From: Bolinopsis microptera
Lineage: Eukaryota > Ctenophora > Tentaculata > Lobata > Bolinopsidae
Direction: 5' to 3'
NCBI RefSeq assembly: GCF_026151205.1
Contig: NC_087082.1
Coordinates: 2,198,001 to 2,262,000, forward strand
Length of the DNA stretch: 64,000 nt
Part shown: piece after piece, positions 35,696 through 46,999 of the stretch
How positions within the stretch are numbered: position 1 is the first letter of the stretch
Layout: every line of letters starts with the position of its first letter
Made by a program: the position numbers and the translations under genes
The notes under the pieces: generated by a model
What the model was told of the DNA's origin: nothing
Database searches by the model: none
What the model saw: the letters and a program-made list of their open reading frames with translations, nothing else

Positions 35696-38238
35696 CTTTG
35701 GAGCGAGGAAGCAAGGTACTGGTAGTTCGTATTTATCTATGTAGGCTTGATTAACAGCGTCTTTTGCCGCCTCCTTCATGCCTCTTATACCAACTCCTAC
35801 TCTAAACACATAGTGAAAACCCCCCTGCGCCTCATACTCTGCTATGCTGAAGTTTTTAAATTCTTTTAGGTTCTTTTTCTTGCATTTCTTCGGCTTGTTT
35901 TTTCTTGATCTTTGTTTGATGCGGCATTTCCCTCCAGCTGAAAAAATTTGGGTTTCAATATGCTTCTTAGAGTTAGATGCTGGAAATTGTGATCAGTATT
36001 GGGAAAGTGGACCGAAGTAAGTGGACCGAAGTAATACATATATTTCAACTCCTAGGGCATATCTTATTGGTTATATACATGTTGTATGTTCAGGAGATGA
36101 TAAATTACAGCCTACTTTTCTGATGAACAATCTCCAAGATGGTCTTCATGTTTCCTGGCAGGTAGAAAGTTCTGTTCTTTATTGTAGCTGGCCTCACAGA
36201 TTCCATTCCAAATGTGTCGTTATTTCGAGTTATATCTCGAAATACACCGCACCCTTCGGTATCTGGGTTTTCTGGAATGTTAAATCATTAAGTAATTTAA
36301 ATGAATGTAATTAAATGGATACGAATATTTATGAGGGTCCCGACGGTGAAACTATTTAATTCCCCGTAAGAATAATTGTGATACTATCGTATCTATGATT
36401 GATTATGCAGTTATGAATTATGATTATTGGCTTTCAAAAACAGCTATTACCGGGTCGTAAGCCTTCTTCTTCTTCATCATCCTCCATTTCATCTCTTTCG
36501 TTTTCGTCCTCAGCAATCTCATCCCATAAATCATCCTCACCGTTCTCTTCCACCGAATTTATCAAATTAAATGAGTTACTCCTTCTAGGCGGGAACAGAA
36601 TTGGATGTACCTCTTTTTTATCCGGATCGTCTAATGAGATTTAATGCAATAAGCTCGTTAGTTAAAGTAAAACTTTTCTTGTAGGTTTATACGAACTGGG
36701 TCTCGTTGAAATAAATATTTACGGGTATTGTCCGTAAAAAGGCTCCTAGAAAACCGGTACTAGTGGCAATAGCATATGTTAGGATTAGTAATCAGTTTAT
36801 CTTATTTCATTGCCATCAGACGGCTGAACAACGATTGGTCGACATTTGTCCGACAGCGACATCTGTCCGACTCAGAAAATAGGTTATTCGGACAATAGTT
36901 TATATCAGATCCTACCGTACGATTTTCTTGAAACTTTCCATAAAGTATGATGGTTATAGGACGGATAATCTGTGTAAGTTTGAGCGAGTGTCTATGTGCC
37001 AAATTTGAGATATTACATTAAACACACAAAATATCTCCTATTCGGTGGTTTGCAGTGGTTCCGAGGCATATATCTGGAGATCCAACGATACGATTTTCTT
37101 GAAACTTTCTAAATAGTAAGATAGCTTTAAGACAAATAATTTGTGCAAGTTTGGGTGAATTACTATGTGCCAAATTTAAGATATCACTTCAAACACAAGA
37201 AATTAGTGCTGTCGGACAGATATCAGATGTCGTGTTACCGGGTAACTTACCCTGAAGAACAACTCCGCAGTCATTCCTTGCCGCCATAAAAGTAGGCATT
37301 TTCCAGATGCACTTGCAGTGAAACGTTACTCCGCAAAAAAGTAAGGTTCTGATCACCGGTGCAGTCTGTTGGTCCTGCAATTGCAAATATGATCACAGTC
37401 AATATTACATTTTAAATGCAAATGCGCTGATAAATTGGAATTCTAAATTAAAGTTTTTATACTCAGTTGAACTGGATAAAAATTAATTATTTTATTAAAA
37501 AACAAGAAAACCCGTGGTCACAGGGAGGAAGCTAATAGTATTTTTTGTTAATTATAAGTTTAAATCGCGTCAAAAAATATCGTACACAACCAAAGATACA
37601 GCCGATTAAAATGTTGCTCGCACTAAACACAACGTAATATCAACAAAACCGATAAAAACGCCGTTTTAACAATCTTTGCACGTGCACGTGCGTGTAACAA
37701 CCCTCGTTAGCATGGTTACTTTGCAACCTTTTGCTTTTTTTACCTAATTTGCACGTGGGCGGTCGTACAAACGTACATTGTACAAACAAAAAGAATTCTC
37801 TGAATTATAAGTAAGACTAGAAAACCCGTTGTCACAGGGAGGAAGCTAATAGTATTTTTTGTTAGTAAGTTTAAATCGAGTCAAAAAATATCCTACACAA
37901 CTGAAGATACAGCCGATTAAAATATTGCTCGCACTAAACTGAAACACAACGTAATATCAACAAAACCGATAAAAATTGCCGTTTTAACAATCTTTGCACG
38001 TGCACGTGCGTGTAACAACCCTCGTTACCAAAATTACTTTGCAACCTTTTGCTTTTTAGCTAATTTGCACGTGGGCGGCCTCGTACAGTGTACAGTGTAC
38101 GCAAGATTTTCTTTTTGAAAACTGGATCCGAACACTAATTTGTAAAAATACCTGGCGCTTTTCTCTATCTTCGTACCAATCCATATGTGAGTGAGGAGTT
38201 GCAGGAAACCAACAAGCTGAGACAAGTGCTCCCAACAT
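35696..38238 (-). CDS. Unknown protein, five exons readable, 3' part lost in bad sequence
   Basis: Exons: 38152-38238 (ATG start, MLGALVSACWFPATPHSHMD, weak signal-peptide character), 37251-37374 (Cys-containing: LLFCGVTFHCKCIWKMPTFM), 36451-36630 (HPILFPPRRSNSF then a strongly acidic stretch DDLWDEIAEDENERDEMEDD), an exon with acceptor near 36278 and donor near 36110 (GCGVFRDITRNND; NRTFYLPGNMKTILEIVHQ), and 35696-35937 (GGKCRIKQRSRKN, Lys-rich, then GGFHYVFRVGVGIRGM and ELPVPCFLAPK). Donor and acceptor phases agree at all four joins, which strongly supports a real gene. The next exon lies below 35696 in unreliable sequence. I do not recognise the family. A secreted or membrane protein with an acidic and a basic segment is possible. 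Confidence 0.7.
36833..37225. repeat. Degenerate direct repeats in intron
   Basis: Two copies (about 36905-37025 and 37087-37205) sharing TACGATTTTCTTGAAACTTT and CTATGTGCCAAATTT, flanked by TCCGACAG/GTCGGACAG words. They lie in an intron of the unknown five-exon gene. Confidence 0.7.
37506..38103. repeat. Direct repeat, two copies of about 285 bp
   Basis: 37506-37790 and 37820-38103 share most of their length, including AACAATCTTTGCACGTGCAC and GTCACAGGGAGGAAGCTAAT. Both fall in the first intron of the unknown gene. Each contains a run of overlapping CACGTG/GCACGTGC words. Confidence 0.85.
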
Positions 38239-38559
38239 CGCACTTTTTAAATAGTTGTCACATTGTAAATGTTAATTTAATGTAATATAGGAATCATATC
38301 ATAGAATTGGAAGAAAGAAAAAAACACAGCCAAAGTGCAGAGATCAGATACGAACTGCGAACACAACATTACAATTACAGAAATATTGTTAATTACTATC
38401 AGTGGAACTGAAAAGTCAACGACCGAATCTAGTGGAAAGAAGATCATGATCATTAACTTGAAGTATAAAAAATGACGAAGAAAGACAGGAAAATATTTAA
38501 TGAGAATGTGAATTTCGTCAGAGTGGCAGGTGCCGACCCTTACATTTGTTACTGAATTA

Positions 38560-41500
38560 AATTAGAGGATTTATAAAGGGTCTAAATCTAGGACAGGGGG
38601 GGCCCTCACGGGCGCTCGTGGCCTAGGGTTTTAACTACATATTATTATGGAGGGCAGCCCAGCGCCCAACTTTTTTTCATTTTCCCCATGTGGACTTTAA
38701 GTTGTTAAGCAGGTGGTTTTCAATCAACTACGATGATGCCATTTCGGCCAATAAAAATTAGGGCTTTAAACCGCCATTTTAAAAAAGAACGCAGTAGAAA
38801 GAACTTCGGTTGTTTTTTTTTTTTTTATTGCGAATACAAAACTTTTTAAGGTTAAAAAAACAAAATGACACGGGGGTTTTGCAGTGCCCCCTAAAATAAA
38901 ACCCCCCTTTTGGGGGTTTTTTACAAATTATATTATAATAAAACTCCTTTAAAAAATTTACTCTTTTTGGGAAAACGGACCATTCGGTATTATAAAAAAT
39001 TAGGGGGTTTTTTCAGGGGTTTTGAAGCAGAAGGGTTGCTATCGTGACACATGGTCGCCAATGGTGGGGATGGTGACAATGAGCCCCAGGCCCCTACAAA
39101 ACCGAGAAAAAATTTGGGCTGAAATTTTTAACATCGAAAAAAATTCCAACGTCGACACAAACTCCCTTACAGAATAAAAAACAACGAAATGAATTACATG
39201 AAGTACAAGTTTGATTATCATTTTAAAAAAACTCAAAAAAGGGCTTAATTAGTAAAATTAAGCCTAGCCCTTCACATAAATTCTTTTGCATACAATATAA
39301 ACTTTTTTCCTCCCAACGGAAAATTTTTGTAGACAGGGTTTTTTGATTTGACGGTTTTGTCACGATCAGATAAAAGCACCGGACCTACTTCTTTTTTAAA
39401 CCCCCATCGACCGCATGAGATCTCATTAAACATACAAAAAAAAAAGATAAAGAATAAGGAAAAGGAAGGGGAATGAACCCCAATACCAAAATAAAACCCC
39501 CCACCATAAAAATAATTTTTTCCTATTAACCTGTGAAAAAAAAAGGGCAACTAAAACTGTAAAATAAGAAAAAAACGGAAGGAAAAAAAGGAAGAGGAAA
39601 TAATGTTATGTAAACATCATCACAATGCCCCTTTGGCACCCCGGGTTTTTTTCGGGGGTTTTTAAAAACCCAAAACCGGGTTTTTTAAAAATTTGCCAAA
39701 AACCCCCCTACAACCCCACTCGTCATGTTCACCGTCCACGAAAAATGTGGAGGAAAATTACTTTAAATAATTACTTTAAAAGGGAAAAACCGGGGTGGGG
39801 GCTGATAAAAAAACATTTTTTTAAAATTAAAAAAAAAAAAAAAAAAAAACCCCGAGGGGTGAGCAATAGTTTGTCCGAATTTTTAAAACCCAAACTGTTA
39901 TGATATTTCCCTCGCCCCCAACATAACTTTAAGCTAAAGGTTTTAAAAATTTTAGAGCCAAAGAAAGGATTCAACACAAACCCCTTGATAAAAAATCACA
40001 ATTTTTTTATTAAACTTATTAAAGAAAAAAATAAACAACAAAACGGGGTCAAAATCTACAAAAAACCTATCCCACAGGGAAAAAAACCCCCACCATTGGT
40101 TTTTTTTTTGCCTGTTTTGTAAAAACCATTAATTTCAAAACATTGGCAGAAAAAATGGATAAACCCCCCTGACTGCATTGTTTGTCACTGCCATACTGTC
40201 ATGCAGACGTCCATTGGGGTTTTCCGTCACCTCCCCGAACAAAAGGTTTCCCCCTTTCTTTTCAATAATGTCTAATTAAATTTTAAAAAATTATATAGAC
40301 CGCCATTTTTGATGATCAGCTATGCCCAAAGATTTATCGAAACAAAATCAATTTTACCCTTACCCGGGAAATTGTGACTGGAAAAAATTTGGTGGGTTTG
40401 GAAAAAAATTTCCGCCATATTTTTTCCCGGTCATTAATTTTTCCCATCTTAAATACGGACGGTGGGGTAAATCACTCTACAGAGATTGTTCTAAAAAGGG
40501 CCCCCCCCCACGGTTTTTAACCAACTTTTAAAACGATTTGGGGATTTGGAACGCTGATTCCGAATCACCCCCCCCCTGCCCAAAGGGTTTTAAAAAAAGC
40601 CACCGAAAGAAAAAATGGCGAAAAAAAAATGTCTCGATCCCCCGTGGGAAAAAACCGTATAAGGAAGGGGAAATCTAATTTATCGTTAGGGTTAGGTTTT
40701 TTCAGCAATGTTTTTGTTAAGGATTGGGTTAGGGTTTTGGGTTGGGGGTCAATTAGAGGGTTTTTAGGGGTTTGAAAAAGTTTTTTTAGAACCAGCTAGA
40801 GAACGGGTTTGAAAAAAATCACGTGACAGCGAGTGTAAATGGGGTTTTAATCACCCCCCCTTAAATTTTAACCCGCTATAAGTTTTCCCGATAAGGTTAA
40901 CTAATCGTATAATGGAACAGCAAACAAAGGGTAATGGGACATTTTGGCGGACCCTCTACCCGGCCAAACTTGTTAACAAACCCGCCCCAAAGGTTGGGTG
41001 AAGGGAGTTAAAAAGCGCTTAAGGGGACAAAGTCAAATTGGTAACCCAACTACATATTTTTGCCCCCCAATTTTTTGACTTTTTCCCCCCTTAACGCTTT
41101 TTAACCCTACCTTTTTCACCGAACCTTGACTGGGGGTTTTTGGGTTAACAAGGTTTGGCCGGAAAAGGGTCCCAGAAGTCCAAACCTTAGATTGCTTTTC
41201 CCCTATAAAAAAAAACCCGTAACACCGACCCCCTCCCCCATTCCAGGGGGAAAAACCCCAAAATTTTCCTTTCCAAAACAACACGACCGCTAAAACGAAG
41301 ATGAACGAAACCCCCTCATTAAGGTTAAAAGTCTAATTTTTTTAAAACATTTGAGCTTGGGGGTTTTTTGGAAAATTCCGCCATATTTTTTCCCCCGGCC
41401 CCATTTTTTTTTCCCATCAAAAATTAAAAACCCCTTAAATTCCCGAGTAAGGTATTCCCCACATTGCCAACTGCGAGGGCAATACTTCAGGATAGTTATT

Positions 41501-44500
41501 ACCTCCCTCCCACAAACATTAAAAAACCAACAAATTACTTAAACTACTATTGTCAACTTCCCCGAAAACTCGAAAAAGCACCGGGTTTTTTGTGCCCAAG
41601 AACCCCGGAAAACCAACCCGGAAATACCTAATGTATATTCCGTGCTTTTTATTCTCATTACACTGGTTAAGGGGCAGACTGGTTTAACACCTTTTGGCAT
41701 TCGGGCATTCACTAATTCCCCTTCTTCCACTTGCCGCTCCCAACCCCCCATCATCTTCACATAGATAAAGTTTCCCCCCGGCAATCCCCTCCTGGGGGGT
41801 TGCCACACCCCGGGGGTGGGCAAATCATTTTTCGAATTTCGGCTAATGCAACCCCTTTTGTGGCCGCCCTTTTAAAAAAAAGTTTACAGAAAATAAATGT
41901 TTTCGGAATTTTTTTGAACCTTTAACTATCATTCACAGGGACCCTAAAACGGAACAGTAAATAAATGATTATAAAATGCCCAAAATAAGTAGAACAAAGA
42001 AGGGGGTGTGTCGCAACGTGAAAAAAAATTGAAAAGTGAAGTTCCTTTTGATGATAATCGAGAAATTTATTGAACCGGGGCTTTTTTTTGGGCCCCCTCA
42101 AAACGAGCCTTTTTCTTCATAGTTCATCCCACGTACACCGGAAATTTTTCCCCCTTTTACGGACTACTGTCCGGGATATAAAGGTTCCAAACGTGATTTT
42201 TCCGCCCAAAAAAGAAATAGCAAACTGCGCCATTTGGGGCGGGAAACCAAAGCCGGTACTGAACATTACGATAAGAAAAAAAATTGCAGAATCGAAATGT
42301 TTTTAAAGCTTTTTTCCTTTAATGGAAAATAGTTTTTTTTTTTCAATGAAAAAATTTTTTTGGGCTTTTCGAAAATTTTCGAAGTTTGAAGCGTCTCCGG
42401 GGTAATGATAAATGAACAAACAAAATCATGAGAAAATAGGAGCCCCCAAAAACCCGCTACAGTTATTGTTTATCAAACTCTCCGCGTGCTCCATCTTTTA
42501 TTTTTTAAAGGTATGAAAAAAGGTTTGGGAAATTTAAGGGGGGGTCAAGACCAAGCGCTGCGAAAACAATTGCAAAAATAAATTTTTTTAAAACCATTAA
42601 CTATTGCTACTTGCTTTTTAAATTTTCCAACAATAAAAAATTGGTTGTTTATCAACAGAGGTTTTCGATTTTAAATTCAAAAATAACCCCATTCAAATTT
42701 TTAAAAGTAGACAAGAAATTATTGATCCGAACCCGAATGTAATAGTAACCTCTGTTAATTAATATTCCGTGTTGAAACAAGAAATATACGCATAAAAATA
42801 AAACAAAAGGGATTTCGCCCCCCTTTGAAAAAATCAACTCAATCAAATTTGGAAACATTTTTTTTAGCATTACTTTTTAAATTGTAAAAAGGGGACCATA
42901 CAAACATTATTCAACGATTAGTAATAATTACATTTCCAAACATATCCTCTTTAGGATGTCTTTTCCCCCCTTTTTCCCCATGAGCTTGCAAACTCCCCCC
43001 AAGAATCTAAAGATTATTAAAATTTGTATTGTAAATTCTTTTGAAAATCAAAAATTTTACATAAATAAAAAAATTGGGAAAATTTAAAAAAGAGATCTAA
43101 AAAAAAAAATTGACGTAATTTCTTTTTTTCCTAAGGAAACAAAAGGAATTAAAATAAAAAAACAACTCGCAACGGGGCAAAAACAAAAATGACCAATCCC
43201 AAATTGCATCGAATTCAATGTATTATAATTTTGGGGTTTTGATTTTGGGGAATTTTAAAAGTGGCAATGTTCATTTTAAACGATTATTTAATAATTTTTA
43301 ATTTTTTAAAACAAACAAACCCCCCCATTTCTGTAAATGGAGTTGGTCTCTTTTTTTTCTTCCGCTTTTTTTTTTCTCCCTCACAATTTTCTGTCCCCCC
43401 CCCTTTGGGTGCCCTTCCGTCAATAATCTCATCCTCTAAGCTTTCGTTAAGGGGCCCCGAGTTTACCTTTTGAAATTTTCAAGTTTTTCCACATCATCTA
43501 TTTCTATTTCGTTTAGTTCCAAATTTAGTGCGAGGTTTAGGGTTACTGGTCCAGCGGCTGAAAAAAAACTGAAATTTTAAAATTTTTGGATTTTTTCTGC
43601 CTCCAGGCTTTTATCGATCTTCCTTTGGATCCTTTTTTTTTACCGTGACTGTCCCCTTTTTTTGTTTTAATATTTTTTCCCCGCAAGACCTTTTCTCTTT
43701 TCTTTTCGTTTTTTTTTTTTGTCCCCTTTTACAGCTTTTTCGATGACACAATCTGCCCCCTCATTTGTAACTTTTGATTTTTTCACAGCTGCATTTGCCG
43801 CTCCTTTTCTTCTCTTACTGCCTTCAATTTTCTTTATGACTTCCTGTTTATCTTTTTTTAAAACTCCGTCTTTTTCTTTTTTTGTTGAAAATTTTTCATT
43901 TAGTTTTTTATTATTTCATTATTTCCCCTCATCCTTCAAAGAATCGGAGCGAGTTTTTAAAGCATTTGATCTTTTTAAGTTCCTTTTTATTTTCCCGTCC
44001 GTTTTTTTGTTTTTTCCTTTCCCGTTTCTTTTTCTTTCTTTTTCCCCTCCCCCGGTACGTTTTTCCCCCCCCCCCGGAATTTCTGCAATGACTGTAAGTT
44101 AGTTTTCAACTTGGTTTTTTGTTTTCCTTCCATCCTTTTTTTTTTTAATTTTTGTGGTTTTTCCCCTACTTTTTTCTCAGGTTGGATTTCGGGTTGGCCA
44201 GCTTTTAGTGTATGTCCCCTTTTCCTTTTTCCTCTTTTTTATGATTTTTTTTTTCTGTGATTTTTCAAAATTTTTTTACGAGTTTTTTTATGTTTTTCTT
44301 TTTCGGGCCTCTTTTTTGTTTAAGACGGTGGCGAGTTTTCAGCGAAAAATTTTTTCTTTTTTTTCGTTTTTTTTTCACTATCATAATTTTTCCCTTTTTT
44401 CGCTCTTTTCCCCCCCTTTCCTTTTTTTAGACTTCCCAAATTGGGTTTCCATCCCCCAATCTCCGCCTTTCTTCCTTTTTTTTTTAGGGTTTAAAAGACA

Positions 44501-45200
44501 CCTTTTTGTGCCAAAGAAAAAATGGGGGATTTTTTTACAGTATATTTTGCATTTCATTCCTTTAAACTGACAATAGGGGTTTTTTTCGTCTGTGACAGCT
44601 AATGGGGGCTGAAAAAACCAAACAACCCTCCCTCCCCAAATTTTTGCACACCTTTTTCCCCTCCTCCATTCTGTGGCCCAAAACCTGCACTAAAAACTAA
44701 TCACCTTTGGCTCGATCTTACATTTTCGCACCCTATTGACTTTCGAAACTTCTTTCTGAGATGACATTTTTCGATGGGGGCTTGGGAAAAACAAACAAGA
44801 ATCCCTTTCTCCCTTTTTTTCCGCAAGGTCCCCTTTTTTTCACTTGCTTTAAAACCTTTTTTTCCCCCAGTGCTTTGTTTCAATATATGAGTTGTTGACA
44901 CGTTAAAGGATAAAACTCCTCCCACTCTTTATAGATTTTTTTTTCTTCACACATGATTCCGGAGAAAAAAAACCTAAAAAAAAGCAAATACTTTGCAAAA
45001 CCCACGTCGTCCCGAACAATTTTTTGTCCTTACAAAACATTCGATATTTTTTTGGGTACATTTCTGGATGGATGAAGATTCCTTGTTTTGTTGGGGTGAA
45101 TTTGGGACCACTAACACCAATCGAATTTTTACCGGTTAATTTTAATTGAAGGATTGTGAAGGAGATTGCAGGGCTCGAACTTTCACCAAATTGAATGGAC
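38560..45200. other. Second low-quality sequence block
   Basis: Same homopolymer-stretched texture as the first block, beginning just after a normal region near 38.55 kb. No dependable reading frame exists apart from the K/E-rich island described separately. Poly-A and poly-C runs are frequent. Confidence 0.75.
43467..44560 (-). CDS. Lys/Glu-rich protein, exon fragments in poor sequence
   Basis: 43467-43557 reads as an exon on minus (acceptor TTTTTTTCAG, donor GTAAAC) encoding AGPVTLNLALNLELNEIEID and DVEKLENFK. Upstream, 43740-43870 reads DKQEVIKKIEGSKRRKGAAN and VKKSKVTNEGADCVIEKAV, and purine-rich sequence up to about 44560 reads as Lys-rich in shifting frames. A charged, possibly nuclear protein is inferred. 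Frameshifts from base-calling errors prevent a full model. The plus-strand Phe/Ser-rich frames here are its shadow. Confidence 0.4.
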
Positions 45201-45339
45201 GGTTTAACGTCATTGTTCTCCTGGATGGTAACAAGTTTAGGTTTTTTGCTTTATCTTTGAGCTGGAAGTTGAAGCTGTTTTTTGGCAGTAGAGTTCCGGC
45301 TGGGTTCAACTTTTCCGATTGAGAATTGAGTTGGGTTTT

Positions 45340-46110
45340 CCTTTTTCCTTTTCTTTTGCTTTGGGTTTCGTTTTGGGGTTTCGTTTTCGGGTTTGGTTTG
45401 GTTTGACTTTAAAAACGTTTGGCTTAAACTTTGAGTTTGGTATGGCCCTAAGGATTTTAACTTAGGTTTGAGTTTGGTTTTGGGTTTTGGGTTTGACTCA
45501 AATTTAGCCTAGGTTTGGCTTTGGTTCTATTAAAATTCTAAGTTTGGGCTTGAGTTTGCTTTGGTTTTGCTTTTGTTTGGTTTGGCTTTGTCTTTGGCTT
45601 TGGTCCTTTGGCTTTTGGTTTGTGCTTGCTTCGGTTTGAGTTTGGGTTGGCTTCGGCTTTGGTTTGGTTTGGTTTCTGGTTTCGGCTTTTGGCTGTGGCT
45701 TTGGCTTGGCTTTGGGTTTAGTTTAGTTTTGGCTTTGCTTCGGTTTGGTTTGGGTTTTTTGGTTTTGGTTTTGGTTTTGGGTTTTGGTTTTGGTTTGGTT
45801 TGGGGTTTGGGTTTGTTTGGGTTTTGGGTTTGGGTTTGGGTTTGGGTTTTGGTTTTGGATTTTGGGTTTGGGGTTTTGGATCTTTTGGGTTTCTGAGGGA
45901 TTTGGTTTTGGGTTTGGGTTTGGGTTTTGGGTGTTGGGTTTTGGGTTTGGTTTTGGGTTTGGGTTGGGTTTGGATTTGGCTTTGGCTTGGCTTTGGCTTT
46001 GCTTTGGCTTTTGGCTTTTGGGGCTTTTTGGCTTTGGCTTATAAACTTTATAGGTTTAGGCTTTTTTGGCTGTGGCTTTTGGCCTTTGGTTTTGGGGCTA
46101 TCACAGTTTT
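45340..46110. repeat. GT-rich low-complexity tract (TTTGGG/TTTGGC)
   Basis: About 770 bp of degenerate TTTGGN words, most regular at 45760-45980. Overlapping Gly/Phe/Leu/Trp frames are artefacts. G runs at regular spacing could form G-quadruplexes. Confidence 0.9.
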
Positions 46111-46999
46111 TTTTTTTCTTTAGTTTTGGCCTTGGTTTATCACTATTTTAAAACATTAGGTGTTTTATTCTATGCCTTCTCGAGTAAATGGTGTGTAGTT
46201 GTTATACGAGATGAGAGAAACCTACCTGACATGAAAATGTTATCGAACGCTTACAGCAACAGTGGTCTTTGATACCTGATCACTTGACATATAATCCCAG
46301 TATAAACCCCCCAGACACTGCTTTATATCAGTATAACCTTTACCAAGACAGCTCCTTATTCTTTCCGTTGCACTGAGGCAGATAATTTCTAGTGCCGGAG
46401 AGCGCAAGTGTTTGTATTACCACATTTGGTATGTTACATTTTAATGTGTCTGATGTGGCTTGCGAGGAACCCACAATGGTAGTTTTCTTTTCTGCGAGTG
46501 AGGCCTAGAACTTTTTTGGCAAGTTGCAAATGGCCTTTTTTTTTGAGCAAAGACGTAATTTCCTTAAGTCATTTGTCCTCAGCTTACAATATTGATTCAA
46601 TTGTATGCATTTTTTAGTCAGGATAACGAAAACAATTTTTTGGCAAAAATTGTACGTTCCTAAATGGTTCGCGTCAGAAGTGCCGGAAACGTTCTGGTCG
46701 AGTTTGCTTTGTTTTGCCTCATAACCAGGATTCCATAACTTGGATGAGCTTTCCTTGCAAACCATAAAATATCTCACAACTGCATACTTTCGGCTTGAAG
46801 TGATAATCGGACTTACAGAACCGAATCAGTTTGACACACTTTTGACGGTAAACCATCATCCTTCTGCAGACTTGATAAACGGACTATTTGAAATGGTGAG
46901 GTTTATTTATAAATATAGGAGTCGATGATGAGAGGATTTCTGTTTCTGGCACTGATCAACCAACGTCGGACTAGTTTTCTTTGACAGATAGCGCTCTAC

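Noticed and set aside
43719-44570. Phe/Ser-rich plus-strand frames resembling membrane proteins
   Set aside because: Better explained as the complement of a Lys/Glu-rich minus-strand coding region in error-rich sequence.
45760-45980. Telomere-like repeat
   Set aside because: TTTGGG words are irregular and mixed with TTTGGC and TTTTGG; they do not match the usual animal TTAGGG.
45561-46151. Gly/Phe/Trp/Leu-rich frames resembling membrane proteins
   Set aside because: Open only because of the TTTGGN low-complexity tract; several overlapping frames are equally open.
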